Positions 33,352 to 43,393 of a stretch of 64,000 bases of DNA are shown here, one piece after another (the first letter of the stretch is position 1; each line of letters opens with the position of its first letter). A program made the position numbers and the translations under genes. The stretch is from Phellopilus nigrolimitatus. Lineage: Eukaryota > Basidiomycota > Agaricomycetes > Hymenochaetales > Hymenochaetaceae. Below the pieces are notes generated by a model. That model was not told the DNA's origin. It saw only the letters and a list, made by a program, of their open reading frames with translations, and ran no database searches. The stretch covers positions 248,001 through 312,000 of the forward strand of contig JAJOHG010000033.1 in assembly GCA_021029095.1 (NCBI GenBank), in the 5' to 3' direction.

Positions 33352-33847
33352 CAGGGTATCCGGAAAAGCTTGTCAGTGTGTGATTTTGTTTTCGTTTTTT
33401 GTACGGTTTTCCCAAAGAGGAATTCCTTACTCAAAGTAGCAATCCTTACCCAAAATGGAATTCCTTACTGAATGCGGACACTGCCCTAAACGGGGATGAT
33501 CAGTGCATGTAAGGTCAGCCGTGTTGTGAGGAGGGTGGAATCTGGCTTTATGATAATGGATATGTCTCTAAAGATATCTATACGATTCTTCGCCGGCGCT
33601 GCGTGGACTGGACGTGGCAGCGTGGGACGCGCGCCGCGGAGGCAGCGGGAGCTAGCAAGTAAAATGACACGACACGATGAGCACGCACAATGTCGACGAC
33701 AGGTCGATCATAGGGCGGTGTCCGCATTCAGTAAGGAATTCCATTTTGGGTAAGGATTGCTACTTTGGGTAAGGAATTCCTCTTTGGGAAAACCGTACAA
33801 AAAACGAAAACAAAATCACACACTGACAAGCTTTTCCGGATACCCTG
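33352..33847. mobile_element. MITE with long terminal inverted repeats, Tc1/mariner-like ends
   Basis: Terminal inverted repeats of about 136 bases (33352-33487 and 33712-33847) differ at only a few positions. The outermost bases are CAGGGTATCC and GGATACCCTG, and TA flanks both sides (33350-33351 and 33848-33849). TA duplication with CAGGG-type ends is typical of Tc1/mariner elements (family knowledge). The 224-base core has no transposase. The near identity of the arms suggests recent insertion or stem-like constraint. Confidence 0.9.
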
Positions 33848-34016
33848 TAAAGCGGCCAACAGCCTCGATCATGGACGTATGCATCTCGATCGTCCTGACA
33901 GACAGTTCTTGAAGACTCCCGACCAGCCACTTGCTTTGATAAAAGGGCAGCATTATTCTGACAAATCAGAACCTAACCGCTAGGTTTCAGAATCTGTTAG
34001 AAACTAGTGGAAATTA

Positions 34017-34305
34017 CAGGTGGGTCAGAAAAGTCTTCGGCCCCCCTAAAAAAGGAAGGCGGTTCCCGCCTGCGTAGCAAACGACGCGGCGTCGTTTCGC
34101 GGCGCCACTCACGATTGTCTATGGTACGCTGCCAGCTCAACTCATCCAGAAAAACAAATCAATACATAGTTTTTGCTTCTCATACGTATCTTAGGCAAAG
34201 GCTTGCATAGCTACAAGGTGTTTCTTGACGTTTTTCTGTGTGAACGACGCATAAGGGAACCACTTTCCTTTTTTAGGGGGGCCGAAGACTTTTCTGACCC
34301 ACCTG
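34017..34305. mobile_element. MITE with TA target site, TIR CAGGTGGGTC
   Basis: Inverted repeats of at least 41 bases match (34017-34057 and 34265-34305), weakening to about 61 bases. The ends are CAGGTGGGTCAG and its complement, flanked by TA on both sides (34015-34016 and 34306-34307). The 289-base element has no coding capacity. The ends suggest a Tc1/mariner-type source element, distinct from the neighbour at 33352. Confidence 0.9.
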
Positions 34306-34497
34306 TATCAAACCAAAATGCTATTGACGGACTGGATATCATTAATCACGGAGAATACTATTTCGAGCACGAGCGTGAATCTAAAGCTGCCCTGCGACGT
34401 GTTAACAAGTGTCGAGACATGCCACACAGATTCCAGACGGGGTGGTTTCTTTTTCCTGAGGCAAGTTGGCCTATATCAAGGCCAAAAGCCTCCTTAA

Positions 34498-34613
34498 GGC
34501 CCGGCTCAGCTGCACGAGTTAGCCTAACATTTGGCGGTAGGTAACCGGCAGTTAGCTAACTTTTTGGACTTTCCCGCCAGCCGAAAAGTTAACTCGTGCT
34601 GCCGAGCATGGCC
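34498..34613. mobile_element. Very small MITE with TAA target site, PIF/Harbinger-like
   Basis: This 116-base unit has imperfect inverted ends. GGCCCGGCTCAGCTGCACGA on the left corresponds to the complement of the right end, both continuing into CGAGTTA. TAA flanks each side (34495-34497 and 34614-34616). A 3-bp TWA duplication with GGCC ends is a PIF/Harbinger hallmark (family knowledge). It has no coding capacity. Confidence 0.65.
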
Positions 34614-34616
34614 TAA

Positions 34617-35617
34617 GCCTGTCAGTCCGGTCAAAACATATGGGACTTATGCAAGGACTGTTTACCAAAAGCTCACTACTTGTACGCAAATCAAACAGCC
34701 CCTTGTTGGCAGTTATCTCTTTCTCCATTGGACGTAAGCGAATACATTCAACCTATGAAAGAGAAACGACATTGGTTTGACTGTCTGCACCCATAGTATT
34801 CAGGTAAGTACCAAATTTAGCTGGATGACCTTACCTTATCATGTCATTTTTAAAAAGATCTTCCATTTGTATAAGTCATGTAGTTCAGCGTGTCTCTTCG
34901 GTAATCAAAGTACGAGAGAACCAATATTTTTCTGTTTCAATTGCCTATGGAATTAATGGCACATTCTCAAGCGACAATAAGTTGCGAGCGTGTGCGATGG
35001 ACGCTTCCTTCGATGCATCGACCAAAATGTGGTAACCAATCATATCGAAGAAGCTTTTCACAAGGAAGTGAAGATTACCAGAAAAGCAGAACTTCTTCCC
35101 TCTCAATTGCAGTGGAGGGCTTCTGCCATGGAGTATAACCACATAAATAAATAGAAGTGGGAAACAGGTATTCTAAATTCTCTCAATTCTCCGGCAACTA
35201 CTGTGCAATGATCTCACTGGCAGACTAAGTGTCACGGCTTAAATGGTTCAGCTACGTCTTTAGGAAAGCCTTGGTCGTGCAGGAAGAATGACCGCCTCCT
35301 ACTCACAAAAGGATGTGAATGCTAAAGCGGTTTCGGACCCAGTCCATCTCATATCTGCGATGAGTCTTGCACCTATATATACGATGGCCATTTACCAGTC
35401 ACTACGGTAATGTCTCCGGCTTGGTATATCCAAAAGACACTCAAGCCACACTAATTACATGTATACAACCCGGCTCAGCTCGGCATTCTTCAGACTAATC
35501 TCGTACACGTAATGTATTCCATAAGTAGTAATTGATCAGCATCAACGGCAACAAGTTCATTCCCGTGGCCGCTGGTGAATTTCAAACCCCCGTGCTCACT
35601 CTTCGCCAACAACGACG
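34617..35617. other. Intergenic region
   Basis: This 1 kb AT-rich stretch lies between the element cluster and the ING gene. No gene was recognised. Its last 200 bases are the presumed ING promoter and leader. Confidence 0.55.
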
Positions 35618-37156
35618 ATGCCCCCACGCTTGGCAACGACAACAGCGGCGAAGGCTTCTCAAACGTCTACACCGTACTCGCTCGAGCTCCTCACAGAATA
35701 TGCACACACTCTTGACGCCATGCCCATTGACCTCTCGCGCGTTTTCGCTGACCTCCGCGAGCTCGACGCCGTCCTCACCTCGACCGTGTCGTCCGTCACC
35801 AGCAAGATATACAGGCTCGCAGAAATGATTGAGAACAAGTCTGCGTCAAATGAGCAGCGGCTCTGGCTGCTCGGCGAGATTGCGGAGGAGGCGGGGAAGG
35901 TCAGGCCGGGCGCAGACGACAAGATCAGAATTGCGACGCAGGCAGCGGACAACCTGGTCGTGCAGAAACACCACCTCACCGCGCTTGCAACGCATCTCCC
36001 AGAATACGAACCTGCAATGCTTGTGCCCAAGACGCGGTACCCACACGTTTCTTTGCGCGCGTACATGCCGCCGAATGCGTATGAGACAGGCCGTCGACGT
36101 AGGGCACCGAACAGCGGTGGACTGATAGGCTTTGGGGAGGGCAGCCCGACTAAGAAACGCAGAGCTGTACAGGATGAAGATCCTGACTACGGTGTGGCAG
36201 GAAAGTCGCCCAGAAAGGAGAGGACAGCCGATGGCAACGGTCAAACACGACTTCCGCGTGGTGGCGGGCCACGGACGAAGAAGTACGATTCTATGAACCT
36301 ATTTCATGCAAACGTTTTGTAATTTGACATTGCCTACATTGCAGAATCGAGCGGCACCCATCACCTCAAGAATCAATTCATTCAGTCACTTCACACATGC
36401 CAGGACACGCTTCGGGCAGCAACCAGCGTACCATCTCGACTACCGCACACCGGAACGCGCAGAACGCGTCAGGTTCTTCGAAACGACGCGTGAATACGCA
36501 CAACAACCCAGCGCACGGAGACAGCTCGCTTTTGGAATCCGTTATTTCACGGAAGGAGAACCAGCACCTCGCACCATCCTCGTCAACGTCACATCCGTCG
36601 CTGATGGAGGCCGCTGACCATGCTACATATGGGCATGATAATGACCGTAAACACGGCCATTCCAATGTTAACCACCTTGGTGATGCTGCGCGTCAACTCG
36701 AGGGACCGGGAGTGCCTGGGGCCCGTGCTTCTACCCAATCCTCACTTACGCCGAACTTCGCATCGACGATGGAGGGGTCTCCAGCACCTGGCGCTACCGA
36801 AGCTACCCAAGCCGGTGCAGGAGGTGACGGTACCGAAGGGGATGTGGATGCGGACAATGAAGATACGAAGCTCTACTGCTTCTGTGAGACCGTCAGTTAT
36901 GGTGAAATGATTGCATGCGATGAGGCTGCATGTGTTCGGGAATGGGTATGTCCTGTATGTCTTACAAAGGCAGATGTTTGCTAATCGTTCGTCTTGTCTC
37001 TAGTTCCACCTTGCGTGTATCGGGCTTGATGAGGCACCCAAAGGTCTCTGGTACTGCGAAGATTGCGCTCCTAAGCACAAGCAACCACAGAAGAACGCTC
37101 GCGGCGGGAAAAAACGCGCTGGCGGCGGCCGGCCTAACACGCGAAACGGATCGTAG
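35618..37156 (+). CDS. ING-family PHD-finger chromatin reader
   Basis: Three exons (35618-36282, 36345-36945, 37004-37156) encode 472 aa. The N-terminal ING coiled-coil domain is clear (YSLELLTEYAHTLDAMPIDL, FADLRELDAVL, IYRLAEMIE, EEAGKVRPGADDKIRIATQ). A basic, disordered middle contains KKRR. The C-terminal PHD finger (about 399-446) is C4HC3: YCFC, CDEAAC, WFHLAC and WYCEDC. The aromatic-cage positions that read H3K4me3 in ING proteins are present (Y before CFC, M in EMIAC, W in WFHL). ING proteins target histone acetyltransferase or deacetylase complexes such as NuA4 or Rpd3 to active promoters. Which complex this one joins is not determinable here. Start: first ATG of the exon (MPPRLATTTA). 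Confidence 0.93.
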
Positions 37157-37382
37157 CTGGGTTCCGGCGCGTAGTATTCAATCTTCTTGCATTTATAGTC
37201 CGTTTTATTCTATCTTTTGCTGCCTGATGTATCGTACTTCTTCCTCTTTGTGATAATGAATCAAGCATCGCTCACTTTTGATATTTTGGAAGCAGGAAAT
37301 ACTTGTACATAATGCGACAAACTTCATTTGAGCTCATACAACGACCCTTTCATTTTCCGAGCAACGTAACGGACAGCGTTTA
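37157..37382. other. Short tail-to-tail spacer
   Basis: This 226-base AT-rich spacer separates the convergent ING and quinone oxidoreductase genes and must hold both 3' ends. Confidence 0.7.
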
Positions 37383-38731
37383 TCAGTCTGAAATTTTCAC
37401 GACTAGCTTGCCTGTCGTCGAGCGGCCGGTGATGTCCCGCTGCGCCTGTTTCGCGCCCTCGGCAGTAAACGGATACTCATTGTGGATCTTGATCTTGACA
37501 GTCCCGTTCTCGATTAACTTGTACAACTCTGTCGTGTAGTGGTACGACTCCTCCGGTGTGACGATATAGTTCAGAGCGCTGTAAGGATAAGAGTTTTTAA
37601 GAACGTTATCAAAAGGGAGATGGGGAGAAAGGTGTACCTCGGACGAGTCAGCTTGATATTCTTCCCCGTCAGTTTCAAGGGAGGGAAAGGAGGAACAGCG
37701 CCGGATGCGTTGCCGACGGAGACGATGCTGCCCTTCCGCCTGATAAGGAGGAAGTTGTTGTCGAACCTTTCGAAATTCGCGTCAGTACTTGCTCAACTCA
37801 TCTCGACATCCTCGCGGCATCCACTCACGTGTCTTTCCCGACGCCATCGAACACCGCATGCACGCCCTCGCCGTTGGTAAGCGCCAGCACGCGCTCGACG
37901 GTGTTCTCGACGGGATACAGAATGACGTGGTCCGCGCCGTGCGCCTTTGCGAGCGCGGCCTTCTCCGCGCTACTCGTCGTGCCGATCACCGTCGCGCCGC
38001 GCGCCTTCGCGATCTGCGCGAAGATGAGCCCGAGCCCGCCGGCGACGGTGTGGATCAGCACGGTCTCGCCGCGCTGCACGTTGTGCGCCTCCGTCATGAA
38101 CGTGAGCGCGGTGAGCCCCTGGATTGGGAGCCCTTGCTGGAACGAGACAGACGCGGGGAGCGAGTACACGTCCGACCAGGGCACGGAGACGTATTCTGCG
38201 AAGGAGCCGACATATTTCTAACACGGGCGATAGTAAGCAGGCAACGTCGCGATATCGTGAGAGCATCTATGTACGCACCACTGCGACCCTCGAACCCTCA
38301 GCAAATCCACGTTTCTTGTACTGCTCGTCACTCAGGACATTCTGGTCCTTCGGGAGACCGACGATGACACCGGAGCCCTCCATGCCAAGTCTGATAGGAA
38401 AAGATTTGGCCGGGTACAGACCCGCGCGTATGTACGTGTCGATGAAATTGACGCCCCCATACTTCACCTGAGGAGGAAAAGTGGTTGAGTATATGCGCCC
38501 GATAACGCATACAATCAGCTCATAACGCACCTTGACGAGGATCTCGTTTGGCTGCTGCTGAGGAAAGGGCAGGTCGGCGAGCTCGAGCACGTCAATGTCG
38601 CCGTTCTTAGGTGCGACAATGGCCTTGGTGGTTGGGGGGAATGACATTCTCGATATTGGGCTCGACGAGGTGGTCGTAGGATATGCAGTTGAGAGCTGAC
38701 GAAGCAAGTGTGTTGCTCTGGACCTGAACAT
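37383..38731 (-). CDS. Quinone oxidoreductase, zeta-crystallin type (MDR superfamily)
   Basis: Five exons (38531-38731, 38279-38467, 37829-38217, 37638-37766, 37383-37578) encode 367 aa. The N-terminal 28 residues are basic and hydroxylated (MFRSRATHLLRQLS) and could be a mitochondrial presequence. A second ATG (MSFPPTTK) gives the usual family length. The catalytic fold is shown by KYGGVNFIDTYIRAGLYP and LGMEGSGVIVGL, the nucleotide-binding AGGLGL (about 190) and GATVIGTTSS, and VFDGVGKDTF. No structural zinc cysteine cluster is seen, as expected for this class. It reduces quinones with NADPH by one electron, a detoxifying role. Dual localisation from two starts is inference. Confidence 0.93.
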
Positions 38732-40623
38732 GGTTCTGCACAGGCTGCCGTGCTACTTATGCTTTCTGTCGCAATACATAAGCCGTACTCAATTCATTGT
38801 CAGCGCGCGATTGCAGCAAGAGTTCGGCATGTAGGACACCACGCGAGATTTCCAAAAGCAGTCGATAGCCCGAGCTGCAATCCAGAGGGACTTTTGTCAT
38901 GGTTCGGCTAACTTTTGGAACTCTCGGCAGAATTTGGAATACTATCAATTCTACCATATTCGGTCCAAGTGACTGCAATCGCCCTTGACAAATAATTGAG
39001 AGGGGCTATAACTCCGTTCTCAAGTCACGATATCCTATCGAGCTCGGATGAGTAAGAGCTGGTAGGAGGGAAATGACTAAGATTCTCCGAGCTAGCGGGT
39101 TTGTCGTTGAAAAATCATTCATAATCCTGAGATAAATTATGAATCTGAACACAGCTGTGTGTGCTCGGCGAGAACGCGCAGGCGATAGTATTACTAGTGG
39201 ATGATGAATGAGGATTAATAAAAATCAAATATCGGTAAGCGTATTGCTTTCTTGAATCACCGCCATCATCACGACCTCGGCACAAGTCAACATCGGCAAG
39301 GATAGTTTCGATTTTCTGCTGGTCTCGCTAGCACGATTGAAGGGAAATGAAAGAAGCATGGGAAATGAGCAATCGTGGTTGAACACAGATAGATGCGTGG
39401 TATACGAAAAATAACGCAATGCAAAACGGAGCGCGCATGTCTTCATGCAGGGAAGAATCCTCGCGAAAGCTTGCATGAGACGTCTATCCATCTCTGTGGA
39501 GATTTGTACAGTCGTCGTTCCCGACAGGTCACCTTGGGCACACCTGCTTTATGGACCTCCTTCCGGCTAGATGCACTTGAACTCCCTGCGGTCGCTAGGT
39601 CGAGTTCAACTGCGTGGCAGGCAGGAAACATCGGGCGGCCTTGTACGCTGCTATGGCTCTACGTTTCGGAGGTCTGAAGTTCCCTTCTCTGAATCACATT
39701 TTCATCTTTGGTCTTCGCAATCACTATACGGCGGCAAGCGACTTCTTTTGCCACTGGGAAATTCCCAGGTTACACTCCATGCAGATAAATCTATGCGTTC
39801 CCAGACAGCGTGTTCCTTCGTCGGTTTATTTCGAACTTGTGTACGCCCTAGGTCTCGTCAGTTATGAACCACCGTTTTCTTTCCTGATAGGTGTCCCAGC
39901 GCTTCGAACTTCACGCTTGTGTTCGGGAAATGGCGGTGGTAACTTTTTCGAAGCTTGGGACAAACTGGAGGCAACCAGGTCTTTGAGGCTCAGATCTCTT
40001 TACTTATTTATTTATTTTTACAGCTCTTCAGCTATGCATATATATGCTGATGTCCCTAATTTCAAAAGCTCTCCATCGTTTCGTGCATCTTGGAGGGCTG
40101 TTGGACGGTTTCGGTTTCTCTGCTTGCAATGATCACCATTTCAAATAACTTGCTTGATATTATCACTGTAGTACTCTGGTGAGGAGCAGTCATCGTTTTC
40201 ATCTACGGCATACCTTCCTTCTTTCCTAGGCTCTAGCACTCTTCGCACGACTGCCCTCACGTCGAACCATGTCTTGGAGCGGACGACAAAAGATTTTGCT
40301 TAGACTATATGCTCGTCCTACGCGCCAAACGATTGCGATCTATTTGACAATAAATTTGCGTAGACGTTGGAGGTTGCTCTCCGACAGTGCAAATCACAAA
40401 AGTTTCGCTTGCTTGGAATTGTAGAGAGGATGAGAATGAGTAAAACGACATACGCGACTTTTCTTGCGGAGGAAAAGGTCAAATTCTGTTGAACATCGGG
40501 TGCGTCGATGCAACGATCACAAAAGACTTTGCGATCATTATCAGCCTACTTCGGTGTTGGAAGCTTTATCCAGCACCTTAGAACTCCGTTGTAAAGGAGC
40601 AACAATGCCGTAAGCTATTTCTT
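38732..40623. other. Gene-poor stretch
   Basis: No gene could be supported. A 172-codon open frame at 39614-40132 is listed as doubtful. The first 200 bases are the promoter side of the quinone oxidoreductase gene. Confidence 0.5.
39614..40132 (+). CDS. Doubtful ORF, 172 codons
   Basis: This is an ATG-led open frame rich in Phe, Tyr, Leu and Arg. It has two hydrophobic stretches (YLFIYFYSSSAMHIY near the end) and no recognised domain. Long for chance at this base composition, it could be a lineage-specific gene, a relic, or accidental. No splice sites are needed to keep it open. Confidence 0.25.
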   Translation: MAGRKHRAALYAAMALRFGGLKFPSLNHIFIFGLRNHYTAASDFFCHWEIPRLHSMQINLCVPRQRVPSSVYFELVYALGLVSYEPPFSFLIGVPALRTSRLCSGNGGGNFFEAWDKLEATRSLRLRSLYLFIYFYSSSAMHIYADVPNFKSSPSFRASWRAVGRFRFLCLQ

Positions 40624-42294
40624 TTATATAAACAGGTCCCTGTACTTCATCAATTTGTCGAGCTGCCTAAGTTCCCCGGCACGGGGCCAAATCTCCAGTA
40701 GTCTCAGCTCCACCTTCTCGAGCGACCTCCTGTGCTGATCTCGGAACTTCACGAAGTCATTCAATCTGTCCCAGAAGGGTGTACCATGCCCGAAGCGCCC
40801 AATTCGCTCCGCTTTGAGCGTGAACACCGAAAGGCAGGGAAGTAGCAGGTCGTCTGCGTCCCAGTCCACGTCTGCTTCTCCGGCAGGAAACTCGTCGTCT
40901 GAGACGAGGCGTGTAGGTGAGAGCGCGGCCAGCAGTTCAAGCCCTGCAGTAAGGGCATCGTCGATGTCGATGTATGTGAATACTATCCGCAGGACCCTCA
41001 GCTCCGGCATTCGAAAGAGCAGGTGGGACCACGCGCTTTCGCGGTCAACGGCGCGGAACGCATTTTGGTTGTATTCGAAAATGAATTCAGTCATATTAGA
41101 CCAACCGGCCATATCAAAGGCATTGAGCAGATCCAGGTAAATCGGAGGGGGGGTATATGCAACAGTGAAAGTGAGTACGTTATTTATCTTATTCAGCGCC
41201 GCTGAATCGGTAGGCGTTAAAACGCGATCCCCAGACATTATCAGGCCGTCGTTCTCCAGCTTGGCACTGATCATAAAGGACTCGGATTTGTGCGGGGAAG
41301 AAGGCAGGCGCATCACATCGGCCTCAGAGTAGCGATCATACTCCGTAACAATCACGAACCAGGACACATTTTCAGGTAGACTGAGATAATCGAAGAAAAG
41401 TGCGCATTGGTGGGCCGTAATGTTTTTGACGACTATGGTAGCGAGGGAAGGCAACGCCAGTTTGTCAACCGGAAGAACTTCATCACCAGGATAGACACCT
41501 TTCATGAAGTCAACCAGAATCAGGAACTCGAGCGCGGGGCAATGGCGCAAGGTCGCAAAGATCACCTCCACGCTGGATACTTCGTCTGAAAGTGTTGAAA
41601 GTGCGAGGTTGATATCCAGTAGAGTGAGGTTCGTTAATACCCAGGAATTCGACGGCACGCAACATCCGAAAAGAACTAGCTGCTTGAGTGGTGGAGGGTT
41701 GAATGGCTCTGCACTTCCGCCTAGAGCCAGAGCGGATGCTGGTATCTCCACTGAGTTGATCATGAGTTTGTTCAGTCTACCGTATGACCTTAAATCAAGT
41801 ATTGTGAAAGGATCCAAATCAGGCCCGACAATGACTGCAAGTCTTTGAATACGGGGTGCGTGAGTCTGGATAAGACGCAGAACCTTTTCAGCATCCTGTC
41901 CCGGTGTCCAGTGAGGCGGGCGGATATTGACTTTGAGCAGCGCAACCTTTGAAAGTCGGAGAAGTTTTCTGACGGCTTCCAAGCCATACTTAGTTGAAAT
42001 ATCCGTCCACAGAGTCGAGGATGACAACGCGACATCATGCCAGTGTCGACAAACCAGTGTGACGTTAATCCAACGGTAGGGATTGTACTTTCCCGAGCCG
42101 CGATCTTCTTTGAGTGCGAGAAAACATTTTGCGAGAAGTTCAGGTGGGAATGAGTCGAAGGGGTTTTGTGAGGAGGTGCACCCTACCTCGGCGCTTTCCT
42201 GAATCGCATAATTTCGTGTCCACGGCGTAACGTTTATGCAAATTTGACTGTGAAAAATGGTTATATGTATACTCAATGTAAACAGCAGAAGCAT
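40624..42294 (-). CDS. F-box protein
   Basis: A single open frame of 556 aa. The F-box starts at about residue 44 (NPFDSFPPELLAKCFLALKE, then WINVTLVCRHWHDVALSSST and LWTDIS), with the usual basidiomycete F-box spacing. The C-terminal 450 residues are a degenerate leucine-rich region (LNKLMINSVEIPA, LKQLVLFGCCV, LTLLDINLAL), presumably the substrate-binding part. F-box proteins link targets to SCF ubiquitin ligases through Skp1. The first 30 residues are hydrophobic and atypical. The acceptor TTTTTCACAG within them suggests the annotated N-terminus may be intron, with a short upstream exon supplying the real start. Such genes are highly expanded and fast-evolving in Agaricomycetes. Confidence 0.85.
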   Translation of the reverse strand: MLLLFTLSIHITIFHSQICINVTPWTRNYAIQESAEVGCTSSQNPFDSFPPELLAKCFLALKEDRGSGKYNPYRWINVTLVCRHWHDVALSSSTLWTDISTKYGLEAVRKLLRLSKVALLKVNIRPPHWTPGQDAEKVLRLIQTHAPRIQRLAVIVGPDLDPFTILDLRSYGRLNKLMINSVEIPASALALGGSAEPFNPPPLKQLVLFGCCVPSNSWVLTNLTLLDINLALSTLSDEVSSVEVIFATLRHCPALEFLILVDFMKGVYPGDEVLPVDKLALPSLATIVVKNITAHQCALFFDYLSLPENVSWFVIVTEYDRYSEADVMRLPSSPHKSESFMISAKLENDGLIMSGDRVLTPTDSAALNKINNVLTFTVAYTPPPIYLDLLNAFDMAGWSNMTEFIFEYNQNAFRAVDRESAWSHLLFRMPELRVLRIVFTYIDIDDALTAGLELLAALSPTRLVSDDEFPAGEADVDWDADDLLLPCLSVFTLKAERIGRFGHGTPFWDRLNDFVKFRDQHRRSLEKVELRLLEIWPRAGELRQLDKLMKYRDLFI

Positions 42295-42701
42295 TCATAC
42301 ATCTTACTCGACGAATGAGCAGAGCTTTCAAGTCCAGTTCGTAATTGATTTCGGGCTAAGTCCGACATTCGGCGCACTGCAACGGTAGACACAGGATGTG
42401 TATGGGATCCAGATGTTGTGGTGGAGTTTTGCGAGACAATGCTCGGACGCGGCAGCAGCCACACAACACGTGACACGACGCGTGATGACAAATGGTTCAA
42501 TCATGAGGGTCAAAATGCCAAATGTGAACCAGCTATAAGATAAAATATCGCTAAGATCTGAGGGTCGAAACGGACTTGGGCGATTCCAGCAAAGGTAAAC
42601 AAACTTACAACCTAAAATACAGGTTGATTTAATAAACTACGGCCGAAAAGGAAGGCGCGCCAGAACATTGCTCGTGTGTACTCGACTCGAAAAACCTCAA
42701 A
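42295..42701. other. Divergent promoter region
   Basis: These 407 bases lie between the leftward F-box gene and the rightward NR2C2AP-like gene. There is an ACACGTGAC site near 42467 and no other clear element. Confidence 0.5.
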
Positions 42702-43325
42702 ATGACTATGCCGACCGATGCTACTACAGCACTCAAGCCATTGGTCGACAAACTGTCACGCATAAAGTACGACCCATCCCTACTCCCGACTTTTTTTCTT
42801 TCGTTCACTCAATCTCATCGTCATCTTCTCCGCCAGAGTCAGCTCCTCGCTGGACAGATCCGCGGGCAAGAAGCACCTCACGGACGGCAGCCCCGAGACG
42901 TGCTGGACGTCGCAGCAGGTGTGTTTTCGAACCCCGAATAGCCGTGCCTGTCGAGGTCTAACTACGGGTCTCAACGCTAGAAACAGGGTCTCCCGCAGTT
43001 TATTCAGATCACATTCGACCGCCCAGTCGTCCCCAGAGTCGTCCACATCACCTTCCAAGGCGGGTTCGTCGGCAAGCGCTGCGCGCTGGGCGTCGTCCCT
43101 GCCGCAAACTCCGAGGAAAAAAATGAGGGCGAGATACCAGCGCTGGCGAAGATGTCGCACCTGACGGTGATCTACCCCGAGGACGTCAACCGCAAGCAGA
43201 CGTTTGAGCTCCCCGAGACCAGCCCCGTCGCACAGCTGAAGATGCTCTTCGAGGAGAGCTCGGATTTCTTCGGGCGCATCACTATCTACGATCTGCAGGT
43301 CGCCGGCCTCCCCAGCGGCCCGTAG
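42702..43325 (+). CDS. NR2C2AP-like (TRA16) discoidin-fold protein
   Basis: Three exons (42702-42766, 42837-42918, 42987-43325) encode 161 aa. The order of blocks matches human nuclear receptor 2C2-associated protein: VSSSLDRSAGKKHLTDG, PETCWTSQQGLPQFI, ITFQGGFVGKRC, IYPEDVNRKQTFELP and SSDFFGRITIYDLQV. The fold is a compact F5/8-type beta-sandwich. The animal protein represses an orphan nuclear receptor, which fungi lack, so the fungal role is unknown. It is conserved as a single-copy gene widely in eukaryotes. The first intron interrupts between the N-terminal helix and the domain; the phase-2 join (AA|A) makes SRIKVSS. The start is the first ATG; a second lies two codons on. Confidence 0.85.
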
Positions 43326-43393
43326 GCTGTAGCGGACGCGCCGCGCGAAAGAATTGCACAACGAATTACGTTACGTAGTACTACAAACAATGC
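43326..43393. other. 68-base tail-to-tail spacer
   Basis: The stop codons of two convergent genes are only 68 bases apart, so the 3' UTRs almost certainly overlap in antisense. Confidence 0.7.
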
